Shown piece by piece: positions 12,871-25,973 of a stretch of 64,000 nt of DNA. A program made the translations under genes and the position numbers. This DNA comes from Dasyornis broadbenti (lineage: Eukaryota; Chordata; Aves; Passeriformes; Dasyornithidae), in assembly GCA_013397935.1 (NCBI GenBank), contig VZRN01006621.1, forward strand, positions 63,489 through 127,488. The letters run 5' to 3'. Every line of letters starts with the position of its first letter. The first letter of the stretch is position 1. The notes under the pieces were generated by a model, which was given only the letters and a program-made list of their open reading frames with translations, was not told where the DNA came from and searched no databases.

Positions 12871-15436
12871 AAAGACTGATTTCCTTATGCATGTTAAAAT
12901 GTGTATCAAGTTAAGTTTCAGTTGAAACACTGATGATGTTTCCGACACTTTGCTTTTCTTGAAGGGTTGATGCATGATTAGACTTAAGTTCCTACCTCTA
13001 CAGTATTGGAAATTGAAAACAATTATTGGTGGTTTAAGTTATATTTGGAGGTCTTAACAGGAACCACAGGTTTTTCGGTCTTTAAGCTATGGTATCTAAA
13101 TTTACCCTGATACTTGTTTCACACTAGATCCAGTTTTACAGCATTTACATCCTTTCTAGGTATATATATGTTTGAAGCGAGATATGTAACACTGGGAGTT
13201 CCTAATTTCCAAAACTGGTGAAAAAATGAAAGCATAAAGATAGGAGTGTAGAAGCAGGACCCTTGTTGTCTACAGTCACAAGATCAACTGTAAGAAAATC
13301 TTCAATTCTATAGGTCTCCTTTTAAATCTCTTCAGAAAATTCCAGTGTTGCTGTGGAGAACAAGCACTATATTTGGAGCATAAAACAACCTTTTTTTTTT
13401 TTTTCAGTTGAAAGATGTAGAGAGACAGAATTGTTTAAACAGTACAAGATACAATCAGTTAAAATAATATATGCTGCAATAGACAGCACGCATCCTAATG
13501 TGGAGGCCTGACAAGGCACTATTGCCTTTTCTTTCACCATGTATTTCCTCAGTGTAAATCAGTAAATTTGCTTTTATTACCATAAAATGGGTGCAAGAAA
13601 TACAGAGATGATGTTTTAGTGAAAGTGTTATGTCTTTATTGCGCCTTGGATTCTCTTCTGCAAGCATGCATAATGAGTGGTTTTGTTAATGATAACATGT
13701 GGCCAAATTACTGTTAAATAGGATCTGGCTTAATGTCAATGCTCAGTTACTGGAAGAGAAAGTGTTAAAGAACCTTGTAAATCACAAATTGGTGGACAAA
13801 GAAATAACCCCATAGTACCTCTGCCCTTTTTATTCTTTAAATTGGGCTTAGAAATTCATTCAGAGTTCAGTGCCTGATGTCCATTAATGAGATAGACTCT
13901 ATTAACAGTCTGCTCATCATTAATATATTTGCTTCAGACAGAGTTGCAAAATTTGAAGAAAGTGTCTTGTCAAAGTTCAACTTCCTGACTTTTTAATTTT
14001 CCTCCAGAGAAGAAATGATATGTGCCAGACTCTTATCCGTCTTGAATGATAAGAATCCCTTGGTCAGTGTGTTGGGATGTTTTTGCTGGCACATTTGCCA
14101 GTGGTTATGGAAACAAGCATTTCTATAAATAACAGGACTAACTAAGCCTGTCTTGATTTAAAATGATGGTTCAAAGGATTTTCTTATACTTACAATAGCT
14201 CTTTTCTATGAAGTCTCTACTGTGTGTCACCAAATGGCATTATGTAACTTTGCTAGTGTTACTCTTCGTTGAGTTGGGACAGATTACTTCCAGAAGAGAG
14301 AGAGATTAGCTCTATTAGGGTACCCTCTTGTGTCCAGGCATACAGTTTGATAAAGGAATTTCTAACTCCATTTGTTCACTTGTCAAATTTGGGTAAAAAA
14401 ACATCTTCATCTCAGATCTCTGATACCTGGCATGAAAGTTATTGTGAGGAAGGGAAATATGCATAAACACGTATCTCAAGCAAGGGGTACAGTCTCGCTA
14501 GACTTGCTTTCTTAGAGACTCCAGCTTCCACTACCTACCAGTGACAAAGGACCTAAAGATATGCAGAAAAATTACCTTTCTAGAACAATCTTCAAACATG
14601 TGCCTACCAGTAAATTGAATTTTAAAAAATATATAATGCTTTGGTTTTTTTAATTTTCTTTTGAGGCCTTATTCAAAGATTTGCTGGAATTAAACAAAGG
14701 AATAACAAATCCTCAAAATCCATAAGTCAAAGTTTTTTGCACTGTTAAATGGGTCAAGCAAGTAATTCATTAAGCTAAAATTAATACTAAACCTCATATC
14801 TAACAATCTAAGATCTAATTTCCTTATTGTGGCCTTCAGAGAAGAAAAGTACGCAAGTGTATTGAGTCTCCTGAATCTCATTTCTATTATGTTGCAAAAT
14901 ACTGATTTTCAGTTCAATAAAAATACAGAACACATAGATACTGTTGTCAAGTCTGTCTAACTTAATTACAAATTTAACTAGATATTTTGCAGTCTTAAGA
15001 TTTCATTTGCAAGACATCCTCAGAGACAGAAAAATTAAGGAAATGGTAATTCTTCAAATGTTGAGAACTAGCTGTTGTTAACTGTTTAAACTCTTCTTTA
15101 TTGTCATTGTATAATGACAGCCAGATCTCAGCTGTCACCTTTTAGTCCAAGATATCCATTCAGATATCTTACTATGCAAAACACAGATTCTGGCACCCTT
15201 AAGAAGAATATTGCTTTACACTATAATTCCCATTCATTCCACCATAAGACTTTTTAATCCAGCTACTATTTGATATAAATGAATCTACTCCAGTCCTTTA
15301 TCCCCAGCTTCTCATCTTCTCTAAAAAATAAAAATTGCAATTAAAAAAAAAAAAAAAAGTTGCATGAACCATTTCAAGAAACATATATCTGACTAGACAT
15401 TATGAATTGCTCTGACAGCTTCTGTCCCTAAATTAT

Positions 15437-15493
15437 AAACAAACCAAATCGAACCAAACCGAACCAAACCAAACCAAACCAAACCAAACGGAA

Positions 15494-15532
<39 letters not shown>

Positions 15533-15568
15533 NAAAAAAAACCAAAAAAAAAACCCAAAAAAAAAACA
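15437..15568. repeat. (AACCA)n pentamer repeat running into poly-A, with one undetermined base
   Basis: Roughly ten AACCA-type pentamers, several with a single change to CGAACC, lead into a poly-A run of about 36 bases, an N at 15533, and more A-rich sequence. The N and the long homopolymer mark a stretch that the assembly did not resolve, so its length is unreliable. Confidence 0.95.
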
Positions 15569-17604
15569 CCTCTACTGATTTTGAAACAAAAGATGCAAAC
15601 TTAGAATTGGAAATTCCAATTCCAATACAGGACTACGTACAACATTCCATTGACTAACTTGCTTTGAATGTTGTTATTATTCAAGAGTTCTCTGCAGAAG
15701 AAGCAATCCATTTAAATCCTTATTTCTTTAGTTTTTTTCTTTATGTTTTGTTCTCGGATTGAGCATTTTCATTTCCTTATAAGCATTTCTCTGCATGAAT
15801 GTCAGCAATTATCCTTATTTCTTTAAATAATACCTTTTATAACAGTAGGCACAATTTCACATCCTCAGTTTACTTTTTTGTTCAAAAGCTTCCCAGGTTT
15901 TCATTAGAGAAGAGTGTGCAGACAGATTTTCGGAAGCAATTGAACTTAACATTTTCTAAAAAATACGACATCCCAAAAGAGGTGTTGCAAAACACAATCT
16001 TAAGTTTTATTGTGACAGATCATAATAAAAACATTAGATTGGGGAATAAAAGGTTCACACCACCATATCTCTTCTACAGAGGTTGTGTAAGAAAACTGAA
16101 ACGCTAAGGTATTTGGCCAACTAATATTTTTGGCAATACTATTTTGAATGTGCATAAAAGCTGTGCTTCCAATTCCATCCAATAAGTAGTCAAGCTCAAA
16201 AATACACAGCTCACTTAAATTTAAAATGCCATCACTATATCTCAGTGTCCCTTAACCACTTTTGCCTCATAACCAAGGCTGTTAAATTCAGGAATATAAA
16301 TGTATGCTGAATTGGATTAAGCACACTCATGAGGAAAAGGGGTAAATTACCACCTCTTTAAGAAGGAGGGTGTGGATTTTTTATGTGGGAAGAAGGTTAC
16401 ACAGGAAAAATGAGGAGAGAAACAACAGTGGGCTGGATTTTCCTATAACTTCTATTTCCCCTTCCACATGATCCCCAAATAAAGTTGACTAAGTGTATCA
16501 GACTTATTCCTCTAATTGGAAACATTGTTATTCCCACAAATACCAATGCAGAATTTTTTTAAAAAGCTAGAATTTATTTTAATCATTTGCTTATAAAGGA
16601 TTATGAGATTTGCACTTCATTTCCCAAAAATATCTGACATAAGGCTTAAGAATTATTTCACTTTTTATATATGATGTCTGTTCTAATCTGTATTTCCTCA
16701 AGAGGGCTTAGAAAGCCAAATTCAACAAGAGCTTGTTATTTTATTTCAACTAATAATTGCAAACTGTTGAGTAAATACTACTCTGTGCTATACAGTCCAT
16801 CCACTAACAGAATGTACTCATACAAAATACTAAAATCCTCCAGCTTCATTCCAACATAAAATTTGGGAATATTTTACCAAAGATCTCTGGTTAGTGGAAA
16901 TAGTTTGTTAACTGTATGTGAAATAATTTTTCTGCTTGTTTAACTGCAATCTTTTCTGTCAGTGACACTGTAAATGTAGAATAAAAGTGCTAAAACCGAA
17001 AAGAAGAATACAAGTATGTTTTCCCAGGTTTTTGTATCTTTATGCTTGCTGAGTATGTATTATGCAAGACAAGTTATTCGGTCTCACCATTATAGACAGT
17101 ATGTGACAGACGAAAAGTCTGCATGATCAGACTAAAAGTTGCATCTTACCCAATTTTATATTTGTGAGAGCAAACAACTACAGTTAGTTAAGGAAAGAGC
17201 CTTCTTCTGCTTTATCTTCCTGACTTCTACTTTGGGGTCTCCTAGAGCTTTGAATTTCACCTAAAGTGTTATTTGCAAAAGTCACTGCTTGATCTCTCCT
17301 CCATGTATGTGTTTAGTACCTTTTCAAACCAATTTAGACTAAGCTAGTGCAGAAACAAACGTCACAGTTTTTTGAGGCATTTTTATGTGCTCATAAAGTA
17401 TTCCTTACTGATCTTCTCTATGATGTTGCCTGTTTTTATATCTAACAAATATTTCACATCCACGTTTCATGCTGATGACATTTAACCAGTGCAGGCTTTC
17501 CTCAAGGAAATGTTTATACAATTTTTTTTTTTTTTTTGCTACTTCGTTTTTCCATGCAGAATTGCAATGAACACTTATAACATGCACATCATCAGTAAGA
17601 CAGA
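15569..17604. other. Intergenic, no gene recognised
   Basis: AT-rich. A 102-codon open frame at 15799-16107 on the plus strand has no recognisable motif, low-complexity composition and no flanking gene signals. I take it as a chance ORF. Confidence 0.6.
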
Positions 17605-18460
17605 ATCACAGAGTCATTAGGGTTGGAAGGGATCTCTGGGCATCATCTAGTCCAATCCCCTGCCAAGGCAGTCATCTAGGGCAGGTTACAACAGAATCTG
17701 TCCAGGTTGGTTTTGCATGCCTAGAGAGGGAGACTCCATGATGTCTCTGGGCAGCCTGTTCCAGTGCTCTGCCACCCTCAAAGTAAAGAAGTTCTTCCTC
17801 CTGTTGGGGTGAAATTTGTGTTTTAGTTTATGGCCATTACTTCTTGTCCTGTCATTGGGCACCACTGAAAAGGATATGGCACCGTTCTCTTGGCACCTGT
17901 CTTTGAGATACTGATATGCTCTCAGTCTTCTCTTCTGTAGACTAAACAGGCCCAGCTCCCTCAGTCTCTCCTTATCAGAGAAATGCTTCAGATCCCTCAT
18001 CATCTTTGTGACCTTTCACTGGGCGCTCTCTAGTAGCTCTCCTTGTCTTTCGAATATGGAGGAGCCCAGAACTGGACACAGCACTCCAGCTGTGGCCTCA
18101 TGGGTGCTGAGAGTGGCAGGAACACCTCCCTTGACCTGCTGGTCATGCTCTTCCCAATGCACTCTAGGATACCATTGCTTCTCCTGGCCACAAGGACCTC
18201 CAACTGGATTCTGCTCTGCTGATCACGACCCTCCGAGCTCTGCATTCCTTTAGTTCTTGATCCACCTCACTGTTCCTTCATCTAACCCACATTTCCTGGG
18301 CTTACCTACGAGGATGTTCTGGGAGACAGTGTCAAAAGCCTTGATGAAGTCAAGGTAGGCAACATCCATTCCTCTCCCCTGACTGATTGATCCCTCCTGC
18401 CATGACAGCCAGCCCAGTAGGCTGGACTTGGTTCCCCTGGCAGTGCCAAGTGTTTTATAA
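17605..18460 (-). repeat. CR1 LINE fragment with reverse transcriptase C-terminus
   Basis: The left edge has AGAATCACAGAGTCAT and GGGTTGGAAGGGATCTCTGG, the reverse complement of a CR1 3' end. Reading on the minus strand, 17686-18003 is an open stretch with RLRELGLFSLQKRRLRAYQY, then DRTRSNGHKLKHKF and EHWNRLPRDIMESPSL. These are the typical C-terminal phrases of CR1 ORF2. Further upstream (18245-18030) is the phrase RPQLECCVQFWAPPYSKDKE in another frame, so at least one frameshift separates the parts. The distal part (18250-18430) holds the CR1 phrase for GTCAAAAGCCTTGATGAAG. It is cut at the 5' end and not functional. The right border is approximate. Confidence 0.9.
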
Positions 18461-18512
18461 CCTCGTCATAACCCATGGTTGTTTGAACAAGAAGAAATTA
18501 AATAAAATGGGT

Positions 18513-18772
18513 GCTGAAATGAACTGGAACTGAAGAGGACCTATGGAAAAACTAAGACAAAATTACTGGAGCCATTTATGACCTGGACTTGAAACAAATC
18601 AGAGTAGAAACTTGGGAGCTGCAAATTAGCTGGAGGCAAAATCGAACTGAAGCTGAAGTGAGCTGGAGCCATCCACAAACTGGAGCTGTCCCTGAGCTGG
18701 ACCCAAAACAGAGGCTGAAACGACTGACCTGAAGCTAACACTTTGGTCCTCTAGCTGAATCGACTCTGAAAT
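18513..18772. repeat. Degenerate GARCTG-type hexamer repeat
   Basis: About fifteen CTGGA or CTGAA cores occur in 260 bp, many in phase as GAACTGGAACTGAAG or GAGCTGGAGC. This points to a decayed short-unit tandem array next to the 5' break of the CR1 at 17605-18460. The unit is not regular enough to give a copy number by eye. Confidence 0.5.
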
Positions 18773-20430
18773 CAGTTGTGATCAGCATAAAGAAATGCTA
18801 GAAGTCAATTGCTCCTTAAAAACTTTGTCTGTTTGGTGACAATTGTGTCAATAGAAAGGTATATGAGTGAGCAAATAGAAGATAAGAAGCATAGACACTT
18901 GTATATCATGGGCTGGGTTTCTTCTAGCATAGTGGGTGATGTGTAGGAAAATGCAACTGTCCTAGAAAAAAATCTTAAAAAATGCTATGGATTGTCTTAA
19001 AGATGCTGTTAACCCAATGTAGCTAATGATTCTTGTGTTTGGTCTCTAGGGTCAGAATAAGCAACAATAATTTATATGGTTTATCTCTTTGACATCTATT
19101 TCTGACCTTATCAAAAATAGCCTATGATATTGATTCAATAAATAGAAACATTTTATAAGAGCACACATTAAGGGATGTCTCATTTTCTCACTAGTAAGTT
19201 TCTAAGTGATTGTTAAATGGTTGTTCAATTTTAAAGCTGACCTTGCTTTGAATGGAATTTTGAACAGAGATCAAGGTAAATTGTTTTGTGAGACTACAGG
19301 AGAAGACAACTTTTCTGCCAAACCTCTGGATACAAAATTGTTTTTCAGCAATTCCCAAATAAGACAGGAAGCTGTTAGTTTAGTTAAATATTTCCCACAC
19401 CTCAGCTCTTGAATCAGCCATAGTGCATACTTTTAGAAGACTGTATCTGCATAACAGACAGTTATGTGAGATAGAGAAGACAACCTTATGTTCTCTGTCC
19501 ACTAAAGGTTTTCTCTTAAAAGTAGGTTGTTTTCATGGAGAAATGACCCAGCAGATAAAGGGTACAGAGTCCCTGCCCTAGTGGGTTGGGAATGTATCTA
19601 CACAAATCAAATAAATGTTGGAAAGATCTTTCAGTTCGAGTCTTGGTATAAAGACTTTAAAGCATGATTTTCTTTCATTCTGGTTTGCCACTGAGTTTTT
19701 GGATTATAAGTTATACTTGGCTGTCCAATAAAGGCTAAAATGCCAGACACCCTTGAAGTTGTTCAGCACATTCTAGCTGCTGCTTCAACCTGTGACAAAA
19801 ACTTTAAGGGGCATGAAGGATATCATCAGGCCAACATTATGTGTAAAAAACACAAAAAACTAAGACTGTCAAATACTGTATGCAGACAGATAGTATGGCA
19901 TAGTGAGAACAGCAACTATCTCAGGAAAAAAGTTGCTAGAGGCTTTTGATTAGACAAGAAAAAAAAGAAAAGTATTTTTAAAAATCAAGAACAACTGCCA
20001 GTGCAGATTGAGAATGGAAGTGTTGATAAATGTAATGTTATCAACAATGACTAAATCTTTCAGGGGGTACAGAAAAATATATCAGCTCAATATACTGCAG
20101 GCAACTTGAACTCTTTCTGCTCACATTGAAAATGATGGGACACGAACCATTCAGTTTCTGAATATGATAAGATGCTCATGCAATATACCTTGCCTCTCAG
20201 CTAGATTGCCTTAGGTTTAATGCCTCTCTATACGGCTTTTGAAATTCACACAGGGTTTGTTCAGACATTTTTGTAATACAATATTTGGACATGTCTTTAA
20301 ACCCTTTCTTGTCTTCAAAGCAAAAAGGGCAGTCCAAGCAAGGAGAGGGTTATGGCAAAACAATCTAAGGGAAGAAATAAGTAAGGAAGGTAATTTTCTT
20401 GGTAAGTGGCAATAAAATACCAGACTTAAT

Positions 20431-20476
20431 AAAAAAAAAAAAAAACAAAACCAAAACCAAAACAAAACAAAAAAAC
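20431..20476. repeat. A-rich simple repeat, (CAAAA)n-like
   Basis: A run of about 15 A is followed by CAAAA and CCAAAA units. Confidence 0.85.
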
Positions 20477-20613
20477 ACTCTAATAGGATTACACTGAGGT
20501 TCAGTTTCCAATAGGGGACAGAAACCATGGCACAGAGGAAAGTGGACAGGTAGACGCTATAGGCAGGCAGCAGGAGGAATACTTGCCCATTTGCTGATGG
20601 TAAAGTGTCAGTT

Positions 20614-20684
20614 TACTAGGTCTATATGGTTATTTTAATTAACATTTAATTACAAGGTCTGTGTGGTTATTTTAATTAAAATTT
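20614..20684. repeat. Imperfect direct repeat, 34-bp copies
   Basis: Copies at 20614-20647 and 20651-20684 share GGTCT.T.TGGTTATTTTAATTAA and differ at only a few positions. The 37-bp spacing suggests a simple tandem duplication. Confidence 0.85.
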
Positions 20685-23600
20685 GGAAATTTATTTAAAA
20701 GTATTATTATATATGGTGAAAGCACACATTCCTGAAAGTAATTTCTGTCAAGACAGGGACAAACAGAGAGGATCTTCCCTTGGAATATTGCTCTTATCCC
20801 TGGATCCTGGCAAAGCTCTGTGTCAAGAGAGGAGCAGTGCACATCTCTTATGTGTGCTTGCTCCTGTGTAAGCCTTTTCCTCTTCCCTTCAGCATGTCAG
20901 TTGTGCAGAGTTTCTGTTGTGCACACGGTAGGCCAGCCATGACCAGGGAAGAGGCCAGGTAGTGGCACTTTGGGAGACTGTGTTTCTTGAGGTGAAGGAA
21001 TGAGTGCTGCAGCCAGGTGGAAAAAAATACGCAAAAAGATTGGCAAAAAAACGGAGAATGGGATATAATTGGAATGATTGCTTAATGTTAGTAATAGTAG
21101 GAAAGGCCATTAAAGTCTACTTGTTCTGCTTGCAATTTATGGGTGCCAAAAGTACATCAGAACATAACATTTTGCTTGCTTTTGGAAATCTGTCAAAGGG
21201 CCTACCAGCCAGAGAGCACCGAAGTAGAGACTTTTAAGGAGTTTTTAGTGAAAGAGCTCAACTAGTCCTTCAGGATGTGGTGTGATGAGTGGAACTTAAT
21301 CTGAGATTTGTGCTTTGCTATTATGCTGCAATATGAAGGCCCTAAGATTTAGAAGACGTTCCAAGCGTATCTATTTTTTAGGTTATTCTTTCAAAAAATA
21401 CAAGATAGATTAGGAAATACGAAACATTGGAATTTTCCCTGCTTTTCTCAGTTCAATAAATTTGAGAGAGTTTTCTCACTCTTGCCTTCTTACCTATCCT
21501 ATGCTGTACAATACATACCGTGAAGTGATTCTCCTATTCCACCTTATTATTTTTATTACGACATTGAATCTAAGTCCCTCCAAAAAATTCAGATTATAAT
21601 AAAATGTATAGATTTATGCAAGAAAACAACACAGAAGGAGCCTAATTGCATCTTAGCTCTTCCTATAGAGTTAGAAATGACTTCATTACATCTGCCAAAA
21701 TATAATATCATGAAGCTGGAAATTGAAATATGAGGAGTTTTAGAAACATTAGGAGGAAAAATATTGATAAAACAGGAAAGAGAGAGCAAGATCGCACAGA
21801 ACATCTCTGAGCGCTTGGTTACTCAGACAGAGGGAAGACAATTAGTTTAAGTTTGCAGTTTATGAGGGAACAAAGGAGTATTTGGAAGACAATGTCTTCA
21901 GACAAATGAACTAAGAGCTACTGACTAAAGAATAGGCAAGTTTACATTTGTAGTGTCAACACTGTGTTGCCTACACACATGTTAACTTAAGAATAGCTAA
22001 TCCATGCTTTAGAGGTTTTACTCTCTACCCAATAATTACAGAGGATCAGTGAACCCATATTTACTCCGTTGCTATATCTTTTCAGCAAAACTAGGGGTTT
22101 GAATGAGACTTCCTTCCCCCCCCGCCCCAGTTTAAATTACATCACAAAAAGTGAGCCTCAATCTACTGATTCGTATATTGTATAGATTTAAGTGTACCAT
22201 AAAAATGTACCAAAGCTCTTAAAAAAATACAGTTTCAACAGGACATTGAAGTTTAACTACTTAGTTTGAACAGCTTGGTGTAAAATTTTTCATTCTTTTA
22301 TGCATCTATCTTTTCTGTTCCTACTAGTGTTATCCCTGTGCCTCTAAGCACTGCAAGACAAGGAAATTAATGGTATTAATTACTTGATAATAATGATAAT
22401 AATCTCTTTTCTTATTTTTCGTCAATCTTAACATTATAACCAAATAGTTCAAATTTGCCTCTTTCTAGCTGAAAACATCTTTTTTTTATGATTTTTCTTC
22501 ACTGAAATTCATTCTTATGAAGAAACATAATCATCACAGGAGAAAAACATCCCTTCTGCTTCCATTAAATATATCTGAGGGCACCCCTCTTTGAAATCCC
22601 ATGAGGAAAAACATCAGTGCTACAAGGCAAAAAAAGCATCCTATCTTTCAGAGAAGGCTTTCTTTCAGCTACTGTCTGTGCTTTTTCCAGATTAGTATGA
22701 AGAATAAATGAATGAGTATGTAATTTGTCAAGTCTGGAAAATATAGACGTGTATATTTCTATGCATAATGGAGTCCTACTTCTTCTTGTTAATATGTTTC
22801 ATATACTTCTTAATATTTTACTAATAAAAATTACCAAACCCCACATTTTTCCTATGCACCAAAATATTTTTCATTAGTAAGATACAATATTAAGATTTTC
22901 TACAGTTATTGAGGATTTAATTAAGAGATGCATGACAGTATGTCGCGATATTCAGTATTCTGTGCTAATATTATTGTACATCAAAATAACCCATTGACCT
23001 TCCTAGTAAATTAACTGAGAAATATGATTATATGCATGTGTAATCTCTTCCATTAAAAAAGTCTTCGGTCTTCCCACTTTTCTCTGTAACTTCTTTCTCA
23101 TGATATCTTCAGATTTCCAGCTTATCAGTAGAAGTATACAAATAACTCTTTTTTTTGACAAAACCTCCTCCTCTTTTGATCTTGCAATGATCATACGATT
23201 TACAAGGTTCAAAAGAAGAATAACCAAAACCAAAAAGCCAAAACCAAAGAGAATAGCACCATTTTACATGTACAGTACTAGTAGTATAAGCACATTCATT
23301 AATAAAATGAGTCTTTTCAAAGATTTACTACCAGTATAATGATCTAAGAGGACAACCAGAAATCCTCAGCAGTGGTTTAAAAAACCATACACACAGAATT
23401 TCACTTGTACTTTTAGATTACATTTTAAAACACAAACAGGTTTGTTATAAATACATGATTTCTTTCAGCTCCAGACTTGTCATCCTTAGCTACCAAGCTC
23501 AGTTTTAAAGACAGTAAATTGAAGAGGAAAATTATTATTTCCAGTGGTTGTTTTGTCACTGATTTCAAATCTCAAAAATTATCTCTTAAGCAATGACTCG

Positions 23601-25493
23601 TTGAGACAGAAGGCAGCTTTAACATGTTCCCACTAGAGCATCAAGTTCTGACTACTCTGTGATCCACCTCAGTTAAAGCAGACATCTTTACTCTTTTTCT
23701 TCTCCTCACTCAAAAATCAGTGTCCAAAACTTCATGACACATGTATTTTGTGAAGACATCTCTTTTCAGAACTTACAAGAGTATTACAAATTGATTCTTT
23801 GCCTTCTTGTACCAAATTTTAAAATTTTGCCATTAGTCTATCTCTCTTGAATTCAGAAGACTAATGCTGAGATGAAACAGACACAAAATTGGGAGTTCAG
23901 ACTAATTGCTTGTCAGAATTATTTGTAGCAGCAGGACAGTTCTTGATTATAGTTTAGATTCATTTTAAAAGATGAATTGAGTTATCTGACATTTCCCCTA
24001 GTGGCTTTTTTGAGGAAATATTTTACAAGCAAGATCATGTAGCACAATAAAGTTAAAACAGGAATTGCAGATGAAGAACGGATTTGTCATTGTCCCAGGA
24101 GGTTAATTTAGTTCTGTATAAGAACAAGAATCTAGCATAAGAAAGCACTTTCTAATCAAGAAGCCTTTTAAAATATATTTTTAGTTCCCTGAACTATGCC
24201 CTTATTTATCTAATGAGGGATGGCAGATAAAAAATGCATCACCTACTTATAGCTACTTTTTTACAGTAGAGCCTTTAGAGAAAGACTACCTGAGGCTTCC
24301 AAACCCCAGTGGGAATTGTAAAGTAGTAAGTTGTCCTTTCTAGACAAGTTGGAAAATTAAGATTTAGACTCAACACAGAAATCTGAGCAAGTGAGTGATC
24401 TACATACTCACTGACTGCAGAAAAAACTCTGGTTTTCTCCTGGTAAGCTGTATTTGCTGCAGCTGACACGAAAGAGATGTTATCACCCAAGACAACATGC
24501 TGCTTATTTTGTCAGTTGCAAAAATAATATGAAAAAAATAGCTTCTTAATACTTTTACTTTCCATTAATTAAACTCATGCATTGTTGCTGTTTTCTATTC
24601 CACACTGCCAGGTAGCAGACCCCTAAACACTGAAGTGACTTCAATTTGGAACCTTTGAGAGCAGCAGAGTGTAACCAAATGGAATCCTCTGTGAGCCACC
24701 CAGGAAGGACCTGCAACACATCTGCTGATAGGCTACCTCTGCTCTTTACACACTGTGCAAAATACCTTTGACAGGAACATTCCAAAAGATCAGTGAAGTG
24801 ACATCCAAACAGAGCAAAGGGACACATTCATATTAAACTTAAGGTTTTTCTTTGCAGCCTAAACTTTTGCCATCTTTAAATATCTGCTGAATATATAATA
24901 ATTCATCTTCCTTTGAGAAAGAGAGCTCCTTTTACAACAGAACTACATGACATTTTCTAAGCATACTAAGAAATCTGCTACATGAACGGTAGTATTTCAG
25001 GACCTAGGGGCTGAATAAAATAATATACCATGATGAAAAAAAATATAAAAAATAATATTTCACACACGTAAGATAAAATTTCATCAAGCTGATTTTTTTA
25101 AGTTTGATCACCTTGAAAATAGTTGGTTCCTCCATTATACTCTTGCCAGACTTTCTTTCTGACTATAGTTCAGAGTATAATGATTGAGAAAATGACAACA
25201 AATGTGAATTGTAGGAAAAGGTTGATGGTAGCAATCAAGTTTCTTAAATTAATATTATTTACTTTAACCTATCTTCCCAACCTAATGCAGCTGCTGCTGG
25301 AAGTTTCATATTGAGCAAGCTACACCAAATATAAAAATTCTAAAGCCTTTTAGAACATGGAGGAACAATTTCTTTATTTATGTGACTTCAAGTGATATGG
25401 CAGAGCCCTGAATCTTTATCTACATCCAGTTGTATTAAAAACTAAATTTTTGCTGCTTTCTCATTTGAGATATTGTATGTCCCAAGGCAGTCA

Positions 25494-25553
25494 TAGATAT
25501 AAGTCCTAAAAATCTAGAGTCTTTAGATATAAGTCCTAAAAATCTAGAATCTT
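25494..25553. repeat. Tandem duplication, two 30-bp units
   Basis: Two head-to-tail 30-bp units start TAGATATAAGTCC. They differ at one base (TCTAGAGTCTT against TCTAGAATCTT). The near identity suggests a fairly young duplication. Confidence 0.95.
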
Positions 25554-25898
25554 CAGCTCAACTTGGCTGCCATGCACAGACTTGTCTTGTTCCTTATGCC
25601 TGATTATGATTCCTGCATAATGGCAACCAGAACCTGAATTGCAATTACTCAACCACATGGAGGTGTGCAGGTGGAAACAAAAAAACCTACACTACTAGGC
25701 AGCACAGAGTACAGTTGTCTCTGAGTAAAGAAGAATACAGTATGTGGAATCTAATATAAGAAAGATCATGTTCTTGAATAAAAAAATTATGTATGCCTGG
25801 GTCATTAGGGTTGGCTTGAGTGCCAGCCATCTTCAAGATATCTTTTTGAAAATACCTGGACTCATTTGTATATAACTCACCAATTTCAACAGATTAGG

Positions 25899-25973
25899 AA
25901 AAAAAAAAAAAACCACCAAACAAACAAAAAAACAAAACAAAACAAAACAAACAAAAAACCAATAAAATAAAAA
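25899..25973. repeat. A-rich simple repeat, (CAAAA)n-like
   Basis: Poly-A followed by CAAA, AAAAC and CAAAA units. Same composition as the tracts at 6.6, 20.4, 52.9 and 57.8 kb. Confidence 0.85.

Larger units (their letters stand above)
8866..15436. other. Intergenic, no gene recognised; possible regulatory motif clusters
   Basis: AT-rich sequence with no recognised gene. Two stretches carry clusters of developmental-type motifs. At 9470-9680 there are CAGCTG and CAGATG E-boxes with TAATTG sites. At 10860-10960 there are CCAAT, TAATTA, TAATC and CAGCTG. There is also a T-rich tract at 12050-12104, a 12-T run near 13390 and a short (AAATTT)n at 12850-12870. ORFs here are 60-92 codons long and look like chance. 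Confidence 0.55.
18773..25493. other. Intergenic, no gene recognised
   Basis: AT-rich sequence with short ORFs only. It includes the imperfect duplication at 20614-20684, the A-rich tract at 20431-20476 and a C-rich run near 22117-22128. Nothing else could be identified. Confidence 0.6.

Noticed and set aside
15799..16107. 102-codon plus-strand ORF
   Set aside because: AT-driven composition, an overlapping ORF on the opposite strand, and no motif.
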